Source: Fidelibacterota bacterium
Lineage (GTDB): Bacteria; Fidelibacterota; UBA2242
Length of the DNA stretch: 10,541 nt
NCBI GenBank assembly: GCA_023229045.1
Contig: JALOAB010000056.1
Coordinates: 1-10,541, forward strand
Direction of reading: 5' to 3'
A program made the translations under genes and the position numbers. Under the pieces are notes generated by a model. The model had not been told where the DNA came from, did no database searches, and saw only the letters and a list, made by a program, of their open reading frames with translations. Numbering within the stretch: position 1 is the first letter of the stretch; every line of letters begins with the position of its first letter. Of this stretch, positions 1-6,264 are shown in pieces.

Positions 1-2
1 TC

Positions 3-1181
3 GTGGCTGAGGTAATAATAGGGCGGAACGCCCAGAAAGATCCGGTTGGGAGTTTTAAGCAATTATCGAAGAGTAATCCTTTTTGGATGAGCGTCGGATT
101 TCTCGGCGTTCTAACCGGTTTTATTATCCTTTCATATTACAATGTGATTGCCGGTTGGTGCCTGGGGTATGTTGTCGAATCATTTAAAGGTTCTTTCAGG
201 AGTATGACGAATACTCAAGAGGCGGCGCAATTATTTGGCAGTCTGTCCGCCAGCGGGAGTTGGTGTGTACCGTATTTGACGATTTTCATGGCATTGACGG
301 TTAGCATTATTTATTTTGGCGTTTCCCACGGAATTGAAAAAGCCAGTAAGGTTCTGATGCCGAGCCTGATACTGATTATTTTAATATTGGTGATTCGTGG
401 AATAACTCTGGATAATTCAGGCGCCGGAATCGTATATCTGTTGAAGCCGAATTTCGCTTACGTTACCGGAAAAACAATTCTATTAGCGCTTGGTCAGGCT
501 TTTTTCTCGCTCAGCATTGGAATGGGAGTGATGATAACATACGGCAGTTATCTTTCAAAAAAGGATAATATTCTTTCCGATTCTGCCAGTATTGTCGTTC
601 TTGATACTTCGGTGGCGATATTGGCTGGATTTATGTTATTTCCGGCGATCTTCGCGCTGGGCATCAGACCCGATCAAGGTCCGGGTTTGCTTTTTAATAC
701 CTCGCCGATTTTGTTTAATTATATTCCCGGCGGTTATTGGTTCAGAATTTTATTCTTTATTTTAATGAGTCTGGCCGCCCTGACCTCGACAATTTCTCTG
801 TTAGAAGTGATCACTGCTTACTTTGTGGATGAATTTAATCTGAGTCGAAAGAAAATGGCCATCATTGCCGGAACGATTACCTTATTTCTTGGGATACCCA
901 GCGCTTTATCGTTCGGTCGCTGGTCACATATTCATATTTTTAATCTGTCGTTATTTAATTTTTTTGATTATCTGGCCGCCAATATATTCCTGCCGGTCGG
1001 CGGTTTATGTATAACAATTTTCGTCGGGTGGTTCTGGGGCAAGAAGAATGCTTTACCGGAAGTCCGGCAGGGCGCCGATAATTCGCCAAAATGGATGTTT
1101 ACAACCTGGCGGTTTCTGATCCGTTACGTTGCGCCGGTGCTGATCGCCTTGGTTTTATTGAATTCAGTTGGAGTATTATGA
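3..1181 (+). CDS. Sodium-dependent symporter, NSS (SNF/LeuT) family, 5'-truncated
   Basis: An inner-membrane secondary transporter of the neurotransmitter:sodium symporter family, which couples Na+ entry to uptake of an amino acid or related solute. The reading frame is open to the left edge. The visible fragment begins with AEVIIGR, which resembles the conserved end of TM2 (family form: EhaiGR), so TM1 and most of TM2 lie outside the window; the GTG at position 3 is an internal Val, not a start. Visible hallmarks, numbered in the fragment: the TM3 stretch around SYYNVIAGW (44-52), the TM6-like GQAFFSLSIGMG segment (164-175) matching the unwound substrate-binding helix of LeuT, and ALTSTIS (259-265), whose Thr-Ser pair aligns with Na2-site ligands. 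About nine or ten further hydrophobic segments follow. The expected total length of roughly 450 residues would suit the 11-TM bacterial subtype. The stop overlaps the next start as ATGA. The substrate cannot be told. Family is confident. Confidence 0.93.
   Translation: MAEVIIGRNAQKDPVGSFKQLSKSNPFWMSVGFLGVLTGFIILSYYNVIAGWCLGYVVESFKGSFRSMTNTQEAAQLFGSLSASGSWCVPYLTIFMALTVSIIYFGVSHGIEKASKVLMPSLILIILILVIRGITLDNSGAGIVYLLKPNFAYVTGKTILLALGQAFFSLSIGMGVMITYGSYLSKKDNILSDSASIVVLDTSVAILAGFMLFPAIFALGIRPDQGPGLLFNTSPILFNYIPGGYWFRILFFILMSLAALTSTISLLEVITAYFVDEFNLSRKKMAIIAGTITLFLGIPSALSFGRWSHIHIFNLSLFNFFDYLAANIFLPVGGLCITIFVGWFWGKKNALPEVRQGADNSPKWMFTTWRFLIRYVAPVLIALVLLNSVGVL
1170..1173 (+). promoter_or_regulatory. 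Ribosome binding site GGAG for the YfiM/VanZ-like gene
   Basis: GGAG lies inside the last codons of the symporter gene, four bases before ATG 1178. It supports that ATG as the true start over the in-frame ATG at 1091, which would add 29 residues without signal-peptide character and overlap the symporter by 91 bases. Confidence 0.55.
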
Positions 1182-1537
1182 AGAATTGCCGGATGATGTT
1201 GGTACTATTATTAATCTCGACCGGACTTTCGGCTAGTACGCCGGGAAAAAGTCTGAACGACTCCGGAAATTCCGATAAATGGCTGGCGCTGGATAAACTC
1301 AAACATTTCAGTACATCGTTATTCATGACGACCACCTTGTTTTACGGTCAAAACCGCGTTTTTGACGTTCAAGCCGAGAAGTCGAATATGAAAGCGGTCG
1401 GAGTGACGATTTCACTTGGATTATTGAAAGAATTAGGCGATTCCAGACATGATATTAATCATTTCAGCTGGCGTGATCTGATCGCCGATATTCTTGGCGC
1501 AGGTACCGCAATATTAATCCTGAACCGAATCGGATGA
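1178..1537 (+). CDS. Small exported YfiM/VanZ-like (DUF2279-type) protein, function unknown
   Basis: A 119-residue protein. The start at 1178 is chosen because it gives an ATGA overlap with the symporter stop, has a GGAG site just upstream, and places a good signal sequence at the N-terminus: basic start, hydrophobic core at about 7-17, probable cleavage near LSA-S (about residue 19). There is no lipobox cysteine. After a polar linker comes DKLKHF (39-44), then a hydrophobic stretch, a Gly-rich KELGD segment (84-88), WRDLIADILGA (98-108), and a hydrophobic C-terminus ending in NRIG. The pattern of DKxxHF, then KE, then D-x-x-A/D-x-x-G resembles the YfiM/DUF2279 and VanZ-like families, whose biochemical role is poorly known. 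The protein is therefore probably anchored in or attached to the envelope. Its stop overlaps the next start as ATGA, so translation is likely coupled. The family match is from motif pattern only. Confidence 0.8.
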   Translation: MKNCRMMLVLLLISTGLSASTPGKSLNDSGNSDKWLALDKLKHFSTSLFMTTTLFYGQNRVFDVQAEKSNMKAVGVTISLGLLKELGDSRHDINHFSWRDLIADILGAGTAILILNRIG

Positions 1538-2583
1538 AGACTTTAAACGAATATATCGGATGCATTCATGTTCACACCATTTTTTCGGATGGGAGTGGGT
1601 CTTATCCGCAAATAATCCAGGCGGCTAAAGAGGCCGGCTTGGATTACCTGATGGTTAGCGATCATATGACTTTGCGCGGACGCGAGGAGGGTTTTAGTGA
1701 CTGGTATGATAATCTGTTTGTCAGTGTCGGTTATGAAATTCAGGATAAAGACGACCGGCACCATTATCTGGCTTTCGGATTAGATAAGATGTTACCGGCC
1801 GAGTATGGGCACGAGGAATATATCAAGGCAGTCAGGGATGCCGGAGCTTTGGGAATCGCCGCCCATCCGCTGGAACAACGCGATGAGAATTTATCCTTGC
1901 CCGGATTTCCGGCGATTACCTGGAGCAGTCTGGATTATCCCGAAATTGAGGTAGTGGAAATCTGGAATATGATGTCGCATTGGCTGGAAGCGACGACAAT
2001 TCGCAATAAATACTGGAATGTTATTCATCCGCGCAGTTTTTCCACCAGTCCGGCGAATGACCTGATGAATTGGTGGGATGAAACCAATTTGACCCGTAAA
2101 GTAGTCGGCATTGGTTCCGTCGATGCCCATGCCACTAAAGTCAAAGTGTTAGGGCTTTTTTCGAAAGCCATATTCGATTATAAAATAATGTTCAAATCCA
2201 TTCGTACGCACATTTTAAGCGAACAGAAAATAAAGAACATGAACGCTACGGACACCGAAACTGAAATTATTAAGGCGATTAAATCAGGTCGCTGTTTTGT
2301 ATCGAATTATCGTCGCGGAGACGCCCGTGGTTTCCGTTTTAATATCCATACCAATCAAAAGGATTTGCAGATGGGCGAGACCGGCAGTGCCACGAGTGGC
2401 AACTTAAACGTGATACTTCCGCGTAAGGCAGTCTGTATAGTATTTCGGAATGGCGAACCTTATCATGATGATTTTACCGAGCATCTGGAAATCGAAGTGC
2501 CGGAAGGTATTTATCGAGTAGAAGTCGTGCATGGCAAGCGCGGCTGGATATATAGTAATCATATTAAATTAATTAGTGAGTAG
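1534..2583 (+). CDS. PHP-domain metal-dependent hydrolase, CehA/McbA-like
   Basis: A 349-residue, probably cytoplasmic phosphoesterase-type metallohydrolase; no signal peptide is evident. The PHP domain covers about residues 8-225, with the metal-binding motifs in order: HVH (12-14) followed by SDG (18-20), SDH (42-44), Glu68 in GYEI, His76/77, AAHP (His111), Glu142, and SVDAH (Asp197, His199). All expected ligand positions look filled, so the enzyme should be active. A beta-rich C-terminal region (about 255-349) contains RGDARGFRF and ends in GWIYSNHIKLI, which resembles the terminal beta-sandwich and 'YSNPI' motif of CehA/McbA-type proteins. The substrate is unknown; family members hydrolyse phosphoesters or other esters. 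The start is the ATG in the ATGA overlap with the preceding gene, with no clear Shine-Dalgarno site, which suggests coupling. purF follows after two bases. It lacks the other domains of DNA polymerase PHP proteins, and histidinol-phosphatase is less likely given the C-terminal domain. Confidence 0.88.
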   Translation: MKTLNEYIGCIHVHTIFSDGSGSYPQIIQAAKEAGLDYLMVSDHMTLRGREEGFSDWYDNLFVSVGYEIQDKDDRHHYLAFGLDKMLPAEYGHEEYIKAVRDAGALGIAAHPLEQRDENLSLPGFPAITWSSLDYPEIEVVEIWNMMSHWLEATTIRNKYWNVIHPRSFSTSPANDLMNWWDETNLTRKVVGIGSVDAHATKVKVLGLFSKAIFDYKIMFKSIRTHILSEQKIKNMNATDTETEIIKAIKSGRCFVSNYRRGDARGFRFNIHTNQKDLQMGETGSATSGNLNVILPRKAVCIVFRNGEPYHDDFTEHLEIEVPEGIYRVEVVHGKRGWIYSNHIKLISE

Positions 2584-2585
2584 TT

Positions 2586-3950
2586 ATGTGTGGAATTGTA
2601 GGAATTTATAATCACAAAGAAGCCGCAACCTTGACCTATCTTGGATTGTACGCTTTGCAACATCGCGGTCAGGAGGGAGTCGGGATTTCATCGTTCGATG
2701 GTAAAACCTGCTATCTTCAGAAAGGTAAAGGACTGGTGGCAGACGTGTTTGCCAACCGCGAAAGTCTGGTCAGTCTGCCGGGTAAAACCGCGATCGGGCA
2801 TGTTCGTTATTCGACCCGTGGAAGTTGTGTCAGCGAAAATATTCAACCCCTGGTTTTTAAATACAAGGGCAGTCAGATAAGCATCGTGCATAACGGTAAT
2901 CTGATCAATCTGGCGGAAATAAAACAGGATCTTGAAGCCCATGGAACCTTATTTCAAACGACTTCCGATACCGAATATATGATTCATTTATTTGCCCATT
3001 CCAATGGTGAATCTATTGAAGATAAATTTTTATATGCCTTCCGAAAAATCAAAGGTGCTTTTTCGGTTATAGTTTTATTTGATAATAAACTAATCATTGC
3101 CCGTGATCATCGCGGTTTTCGACCATTATGCTTCGGAAAACTGAACGACGCCTACGTTTTTGCCTCGGAAACTTGTGCCCTGGATTTGATTGGCGCGACC
3201 TATGAAAGAGATGTTAATCCCGGTGAAATGATGGTATTGGAGGGTGAAGAAGTAAAATCGTATCAAATCGCTCCGCCCGAACCTAAGCACTGTATTTTTG
3301 AGTATGTTTATTTTTCGCGTCCTGATAGCCGGATTTTCGGCGAATATGTAGATAAGACGCGCCGGAAACTGGGTAAGATTTTGGCGATCGAAAAACCGGC
3401 GCCCGAAGCCGATATCGTCATCTCCGTACCGGACTCGAGTAATACAACGGCCATCGGGTATTCGCAACGTTCAACGGCTCGTTTCGAGATTGGTTTGATT
3501 CGTAATCATTATATCGGGCGCACTTTCATTCATCCAACCCAAAGTTTACGCGATTTCACAGCCAAGATAAAATTCAATTCGATTGGTGGGGTATTGAAGG
3601 ATCGTAAGGTCGTAGTAGTGGATGATTCGATTGTACGCGGTACGACTCTGCGTAAATTGGTCAGAATGTTACGTTCGGCCGGAGCAAAGGAGATTCACGT
3701 CCGGATCGGTTCGCCGCCGGTAAAATTTCCGTGTTATTTCGGAATGGATTTCCCTTCGCGCGAAGAATTGATAGCCAACCAGAAGACAATCGAAGAAATC
3801 AGGAAGTATCTGAATGTGGACAGCCTGGAATACATCAGTCCGGAAGGCCTGCTGAATTCAATGACTTTAGCGCCCGAAAATTTCTGTACAGCCTGTTTTA
3901 CCGGCGAATATTGTGAACATATTAATAATCAGGAGAAAAGCTCATGTTAA
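2586..3950 (+). CDS. purF: Amidophosphoribosyltransferase (glutamine PRPP amidotransferase), [4Fe-4S] type
   Basis: Catalyses the first committed step of purine synthesis: PRPP plus glutamine gives 5-phosphoribosylamine, glutamate and pyrophosphate, in the cytoplasm. The 454-residue length is normal. The N-terminal Ntn glutaminase domain (about 2-230) begins MCGIVGIYNH, so the nucleophile Cys2 is exposed by simple Met removal; LQHRGQE (24-30), GHVRYST (71-77), HNGN (102-105) and TSDTE (126-130) are conserved glutaminase motifs. The phosphoribosyltransferase domain carries VPDS (281-284), RTFI (312-315) and the PRPP loop VVVVDDSIVRGTT (342-354). Cys236, Cys383, Cys434 and Cys437 match the four-cysteine cluster pattern of the Bacillus-type enzyme, in which the cluster has a structural, oxygen-sensitive role. 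It lies two bases after the PHP gene, with only a weak GTGAG site (2576-2580), and its last 7 bases overlap the prenyltransferase gene. No other purine genes are in the window. Confidence 0.97.
   Translation: MCGIVGIYNHKEAATLTYLGLYALQHRGQEGVGISSFDGKTCYLQKGKGLVADVFANRESLVSLPGKTAIGHVRYSTRGSCVSENIQPLVFKYKGSQISIVHNGNLINLAEIKQDLEAHGTLFQTTSDTEYMIHLFAHSNGESIEDKFLYAFRKIKGAFSVIVLFDNKLIIARDHRGFRPLCFGKLNDAYVFASETCALDLIGATYERDVNPGEMMVLEGEEVKSYQIAPPEPKHCIFEYVYFSRPDSRIFGEYVDKTRRKLGKILAIEKPAPEADIVISVPDSSNTTAIGYSQRSTARFEIGLIRNHYIGRTFIHPTQSLRDFTAKIKFNSIGGVLKDRKVVVVDDSIVRGTTLRKLVRMLRSAGAKEIHVRIGSPPVKFPCYFGMDFPSREELIANQKTIEEIRKYLNVDSLEYISPEGLLNSMTLAPENFCTACFTGEYCEHINNQEKSSC
3931..3935 (+). promoter_or_regulatory. 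Ribosome binding site AGGAG for the UbiA-family gene
   Basis: AGGAG lies inside the 3' end of purF, eight bases before ATG 3944. It fixes the start of the prenyltransferase despite its 7-base overlap with purF. Confidence 0.7.
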
Positions 3951-4900
3951 AAGCACCATCCAGGTCAGTCGCCTGGCTCGATTACCTGTTCATATTCCGA
4001 CCGACGCTATTCTTTGCAGTCTGGATCATTACTCTGGCCGGATATAGCGGTTATTTCATTTTTGAGAAAGAACCAGCCTGGTGGTCGTTCGATTTCAACT
4101 GGAAACTGGTTTTGTATTTTACGATAATTACACTTTCCACCGGAGCGACTTTTATTTTGAATCAGCTTCAGGATATTGAAAGCGATAAAGTAAATAAAAA
4201 ATTGTTCCTAATATCAGAAGAATATATCAAGAGTGGTCGGGCGTTAAGAATTGCTATCGTCACGATCATAGCGACTCTGTTGTTGGCGCTAATACTGAAT
4301 TGGCGATTCTTTGTGATCCTGGGGATCTGCATTTTTTTCTGGGGCTATGTTTACAATTATAAACCATTTGAATGGAAAGATAAACCGATGCTGGGCGTCC
4401 TGATAAATTTTATCAGCGGTTTGTGTTTGTTTTTATGCGGCTGGATTATTGCCGGGGATTGGAAGTGGATGGCAATCTTATATGCAATGCCATATTTATT
4501 AGCCTGGACCGCGGTGGCGATTTTAACTACGATTCCAGACAAGATGGGCGATCAGAAAACCGGAAAAAACACAATTTCGGTGCATTATGAAAATAAAGTC
4601 ACCATCTGGCTGGCATTTATTTGTCTGGCATTGAGTTTCGCTCTCGGGATGTATTTTAAGGACCCGGTTATTAGTTTATCCTGTTTACTGGCGTCACCTC
4701 TTTTTATTATTATGCTTTTCAAACCGATCGAAGCCTGGGTTTTACGTTCCATTCGTTATCCGATCATGTTTCTGGCGCTGACGCTTTGTGTCGAATTTCC
4801 ACTATTTTTTATCGTTATCCTGATCAATTTCTATCTCTGTCGGTTTTATTATTTATCGCGGTTTAATCTGAATTATCCGACCTTTCAAATCGAGGAGTAA
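3944..4900 (+). CDS. UbiA-family membrane prenyltransferase
   Basis: A 318-residue polytopic inner-membrane protein with about eight or nine hydrophobic helices. UbiA enzymes transfer a polyprenyl chain from its diphosphate to an aromatic or glycerol-based acceptor, using Mg2+ held by two Asp-rich motifs. Motif 1 is NQLQDIESD (73-81), a variant of NDxxDxxxD; motif 2 is DKMGD (199-203), the expected DxxxD. YNYKPFEWKDKP (137-148) sits where family members have a conserved Y-x-x-P-rich loop. The usual proline- and arginine-rich strip after motif 1 (NRPxRPLxSG) is replaced by NKKLFLISEEY. The frame starts at ATG 3944, eight bases after AGGAG. A ferredoxin and a geranylgeranyl-reductase-family flavoprotein follow directly, so the product is probably a lipid or quinone whose isoprenoid chain is later reduced. 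Candidates are a digeranylgeranylglyceryl-phosphate-synthase-like enzyme, a quinone/tocopherol-type or a chlorophyll-synthase-type enzyme. Family confident, substrate not. Confidence 0.9.
   Translation: MLKAPSRSVAWLDYLFIFRPTLFFAVWIITLAGYSGYFIFEKEPAWWSFDFNWKLVLYFTIITLSTGATFILNQLQDIESDKVNKKLFLISEEYIKSGRALRIAIVTIIATLLLALILNWRFFVILGICIFFWGYVYNYKPFEWKDKPMLGVLINFISGLCLFLCGWIIAGDWKWMAILYAMPYLLAWTAVAILTTIPDKMGDQKTGKNTISVHYENKVTIWLAFICLALSFALGMYFKDPVISLSCLLASPLFIIMLFKPIEAWVLRSIRYPIMFLALTLCVEFPLFFIVILINFYLCRFYYLSRFNLNYPTFQIEE
4892..4897 (+). promoter_or_regulatory. Ribosome binding site GAGGAG for the ferredoxin gene
   Basis: GAGGAG falls in the last two sense codons of the prenyltransferase (Glu-Glu), eight bases before ATG 4906. 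It is one of the two strongest Shine-Dalgarno matches in the window and supports the short ferredoxin frame as a real, well-translated gene. Confidence 0.75.
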
Positions 4901-4905
4901 TTTTT

Positions 4906-5079
4906 ATGATAAAAATTGACCAGGAATGCTGTGATTTGTGTGGAACCTGCGTCTCGGTCTGTCCGGTTGATTGTATGGAGCTAAAGGAAGCAATGCTGGT
5001 TATAGATAATTCCAGATGTAATTCCTGTCAGATATGCGTCAGAATGTGTCCCTTCAAAGCCCTGGAACTCGTCGATTAA
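4906..5079 (+). CDS. Small 2[4Fe-4S] ferredoxin
   Basis: A 57-residue electron carrier beginning MIKIDQECCDLCGTC. Two complete cluster motifs are visible: Cys9-x2-Cys12-x2-Cys15-x3-Cys19-Pro and Cys38-x2-Cys41-x2-Cys44-x3-Cys48-Pro, which by exchange of the last ligand would hold two low-potential [4Fe-4S] clusters, as in clostridial and archaeal ferredoxins. Cys8 and Cys23 are extra cysteines outside the motifs. No other domain is present and the length is typical of a stand-alone ferredoxin. It starts five bases after the UbiA-family gene, and the reductase gene starts nine bases after its stop, with that gene's AAGGAG site overlapping the ferredoxin stop. Archaeal geranylgeranyl reductases can take electrons from a neighbouring ferredoxin, so the likely job here is to feed the reductase next door. 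The family is certain from the motifs; the partner is inferred from position. Confidence 0.96.
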   Translation: MIKIDQECCDLCGTCVSVCPVDCMELKEAMLVIDNSRCNSCQICVRMCPFKALELVD

Positions 5080-5083
5080 GGAG
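5078..5083 (+). promoter_or_regulatory. Ribosome binding site AAGGAG for the reductase gene
   Basis: AAGGAG overlaps the TAA stop of the ferredoxin and lies five bases before ATG 5089. It is a strong site that fixes the reductase start and suggests close co-translation with the ferredoxin. Confidence 0.75.
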
Positions 5084-5088
5084 ATAAT

Positions 5089-6264
5089 ATGCGAACAGAA
5101 TATGATGTAGTAGTCGTCGGCGGCGGCCCGGCCGGCAGTACGACCGCGCGTTTTGCAAAAACTCCCGCTAATTCAGTGGTATTGTTCGAAAAAGATCGTG
5201 AAATCGGCGTGCCGGTGCGCTGTGCCGAAGCGACATCTATTCCGGATCTTGGAAGATTCGTAAAAATCAATCCATGCTGGATAGCAAGTACGGTTACCAG
5301 AGCCAGGTTAATATCTCCGTCTGGTCAAGCGGTTCTTCTTAATCTGCCGGCTAACGGCGCGGTGCTTCATCGCCGGATATTCGATCACGATTTAGCTCAG
5401 ATAGCCGCCGATCAAGGCGTGGAAGTTTACACAAAAGCCGACGTTTATAAAATTGAAAGAAGTGACCGGTATTGGAGAGTATATGTCAGGCATCTCGCTC
5501 ATGATTATTGTTTAAAAGCCAAAATAGTTATCGCGGCTGACGGTGTGGAGTCCCGCATAGCGCGCTTCGCCGGCATCAGAACGCAAACGGTTCTGAAAGA
5601 TATCGAATCCTGTGCGCAGGCTATGCTGGCTAATATTGACGTTACAGCCGGTCAGATCGACTTTTATTTTTCAAGTAAATGGGCGCCGGGCGGTTATGTT
5701 TGGGTTTTTCCGAAGGGCGATCATTGCGCTAATGTCGGACTGGGAGTTAACGGAGCTCATTTTGACGGTCGCTCTGCCATTGATTTGCTCAATGCTTTTA
5801 TCTCTGAAAAATTTCCCGATGCGGCGCGTTTAACGTGTGTGGCTGGAGGCGTTCCGGTCGCCAAGTCTTTAAAACAAATTGCGGTGGACGGTTTGTTAAT
5901 CGTTGGCGATGCCGCCCGCCAGGTCAATCCGGTTACCGGTGGTGGAATTCTGGCGGCAATTACAGCCGGAAACATTGCCGGTACAGTCGCGGCTGGCGCG
6001 ATTGACCAGGCGGATTGGAGTCTGAAAACATTAAAAGAATATCAAATCGAATGGGATAAAGGAGTTGGGAAAGATTATTCCCGCTTCTATAATATTAAGG
6101 AATGGATGACCGAACTCAGCGATCCTGAACTCGATGAGATAGCCGAATTGTTGCACGATATTCCACCGACCGAAATGAATATCCTGACCGTCTTTAAAGT
6201 CGCTCTGCGCAACAAACCAACCCTCTTGTTTGAGGCTATTAAACTATTCGCAAAAATGATCTGA
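5089..6264 (+). CDS. Geranylgeranyl-reductase-family FAD-dependent oxidoreductase
   Basis: A 391-residue flavoprotein that by family saturates double bonds in an isoprenoid chain (geranylgeranyl lipids, chlorophyll phytyl chain or menaquinone tail). The N-terminal Rossmann FAD site is DVVVVGGGPAGST (6-18), with Glu34 at the end of the second strand as ribose ligand. VRCAE (43-47) corresponds to the conserved Cys-containing motif of archaeal-type reductases. VIAADGVESRIAR (147-159) is the DG motif of the p-hydroxybenzoate-hydroxylase fold. GYVWVFPKGDHCANVGLG (202-219) is the signature that separates this family from other such flavoproteins, and GDAARQVNPVTGGGI (273-287) is the second FAD motif. 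The C-terminal helical part (about 305-391) is the usual length. It follows the ferredoxin by nine bases and shares one base with the next gene's ATG (TGATG). Family is clear; substrate and number of bonds reduced are unknown. A role in electron-bifurcating or other redox chemistry is less likely. Confidence 0.92.
   Translation: MRTEYDVVVVGGGPAGSTTARFAKTPANSVVLFEKDREIGVPVRCAEATSIPDLGRFVKINPCWIASTVTRARLISPSGQAVLLNLPANGAVLHRRIFDHDLAQIAADQGVEVYTKADVYKIERSDRYWRVYVRHLAHDYCLKAKIVIAADGVESRIARFAGIRTQTVLKDIESCAQAMLANIDVTAGQIDFYFSSKWAPGGYVWVFPKGDHCANVGLGVNGAHFDGRSAIDLLNAFISEKFPDAARLTCVAGGVPVAKSLKQIAVDGLLIVGDAARQVNPVTGGGILAAITAGNIAGTVAAGAIDQADWSLKTLKEYQIEWDKGVGKDYSRFYNIKEWMTELSDPELDEIAELLHDIPPTEMNILTVFKVALRNKPTLLFEAIKLFAKMI

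Noticed and set aside
3..5. GTG at the left edge as a start codon for the symporter
   Set aside because: The protein at this point matches the end of TM2 of the family, so the gene must continue upstream of the window.
1091..1177. In-frame N-terminal extension of the YfiM/VanZ-like gene starting at ATG 1091
   Set aside because: It lies entirely within the symporter gene, has no ribosome site, and would hide a well-formed signal peptide behind 29 polar residues. The ATGA overlap and GGAG site favour 1178.
3126..3467. Minus-strand open frame of 113 codons inside purF
   Set aside because: It is the complement of strongly conserved PurF sequence. No ribosome site or motif supports it.
5089..6264. 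Reductase as an FixC-type or other ETF-linked dehydrogenase because of the adjacent ferredoxin
   Set aside because: The GYVWVFPKGDHCANVGLG and VRCAE signatures and the UbiA-family neighbour fit the geranylgeranyl reductase family better, and no ETF genes are nearby.
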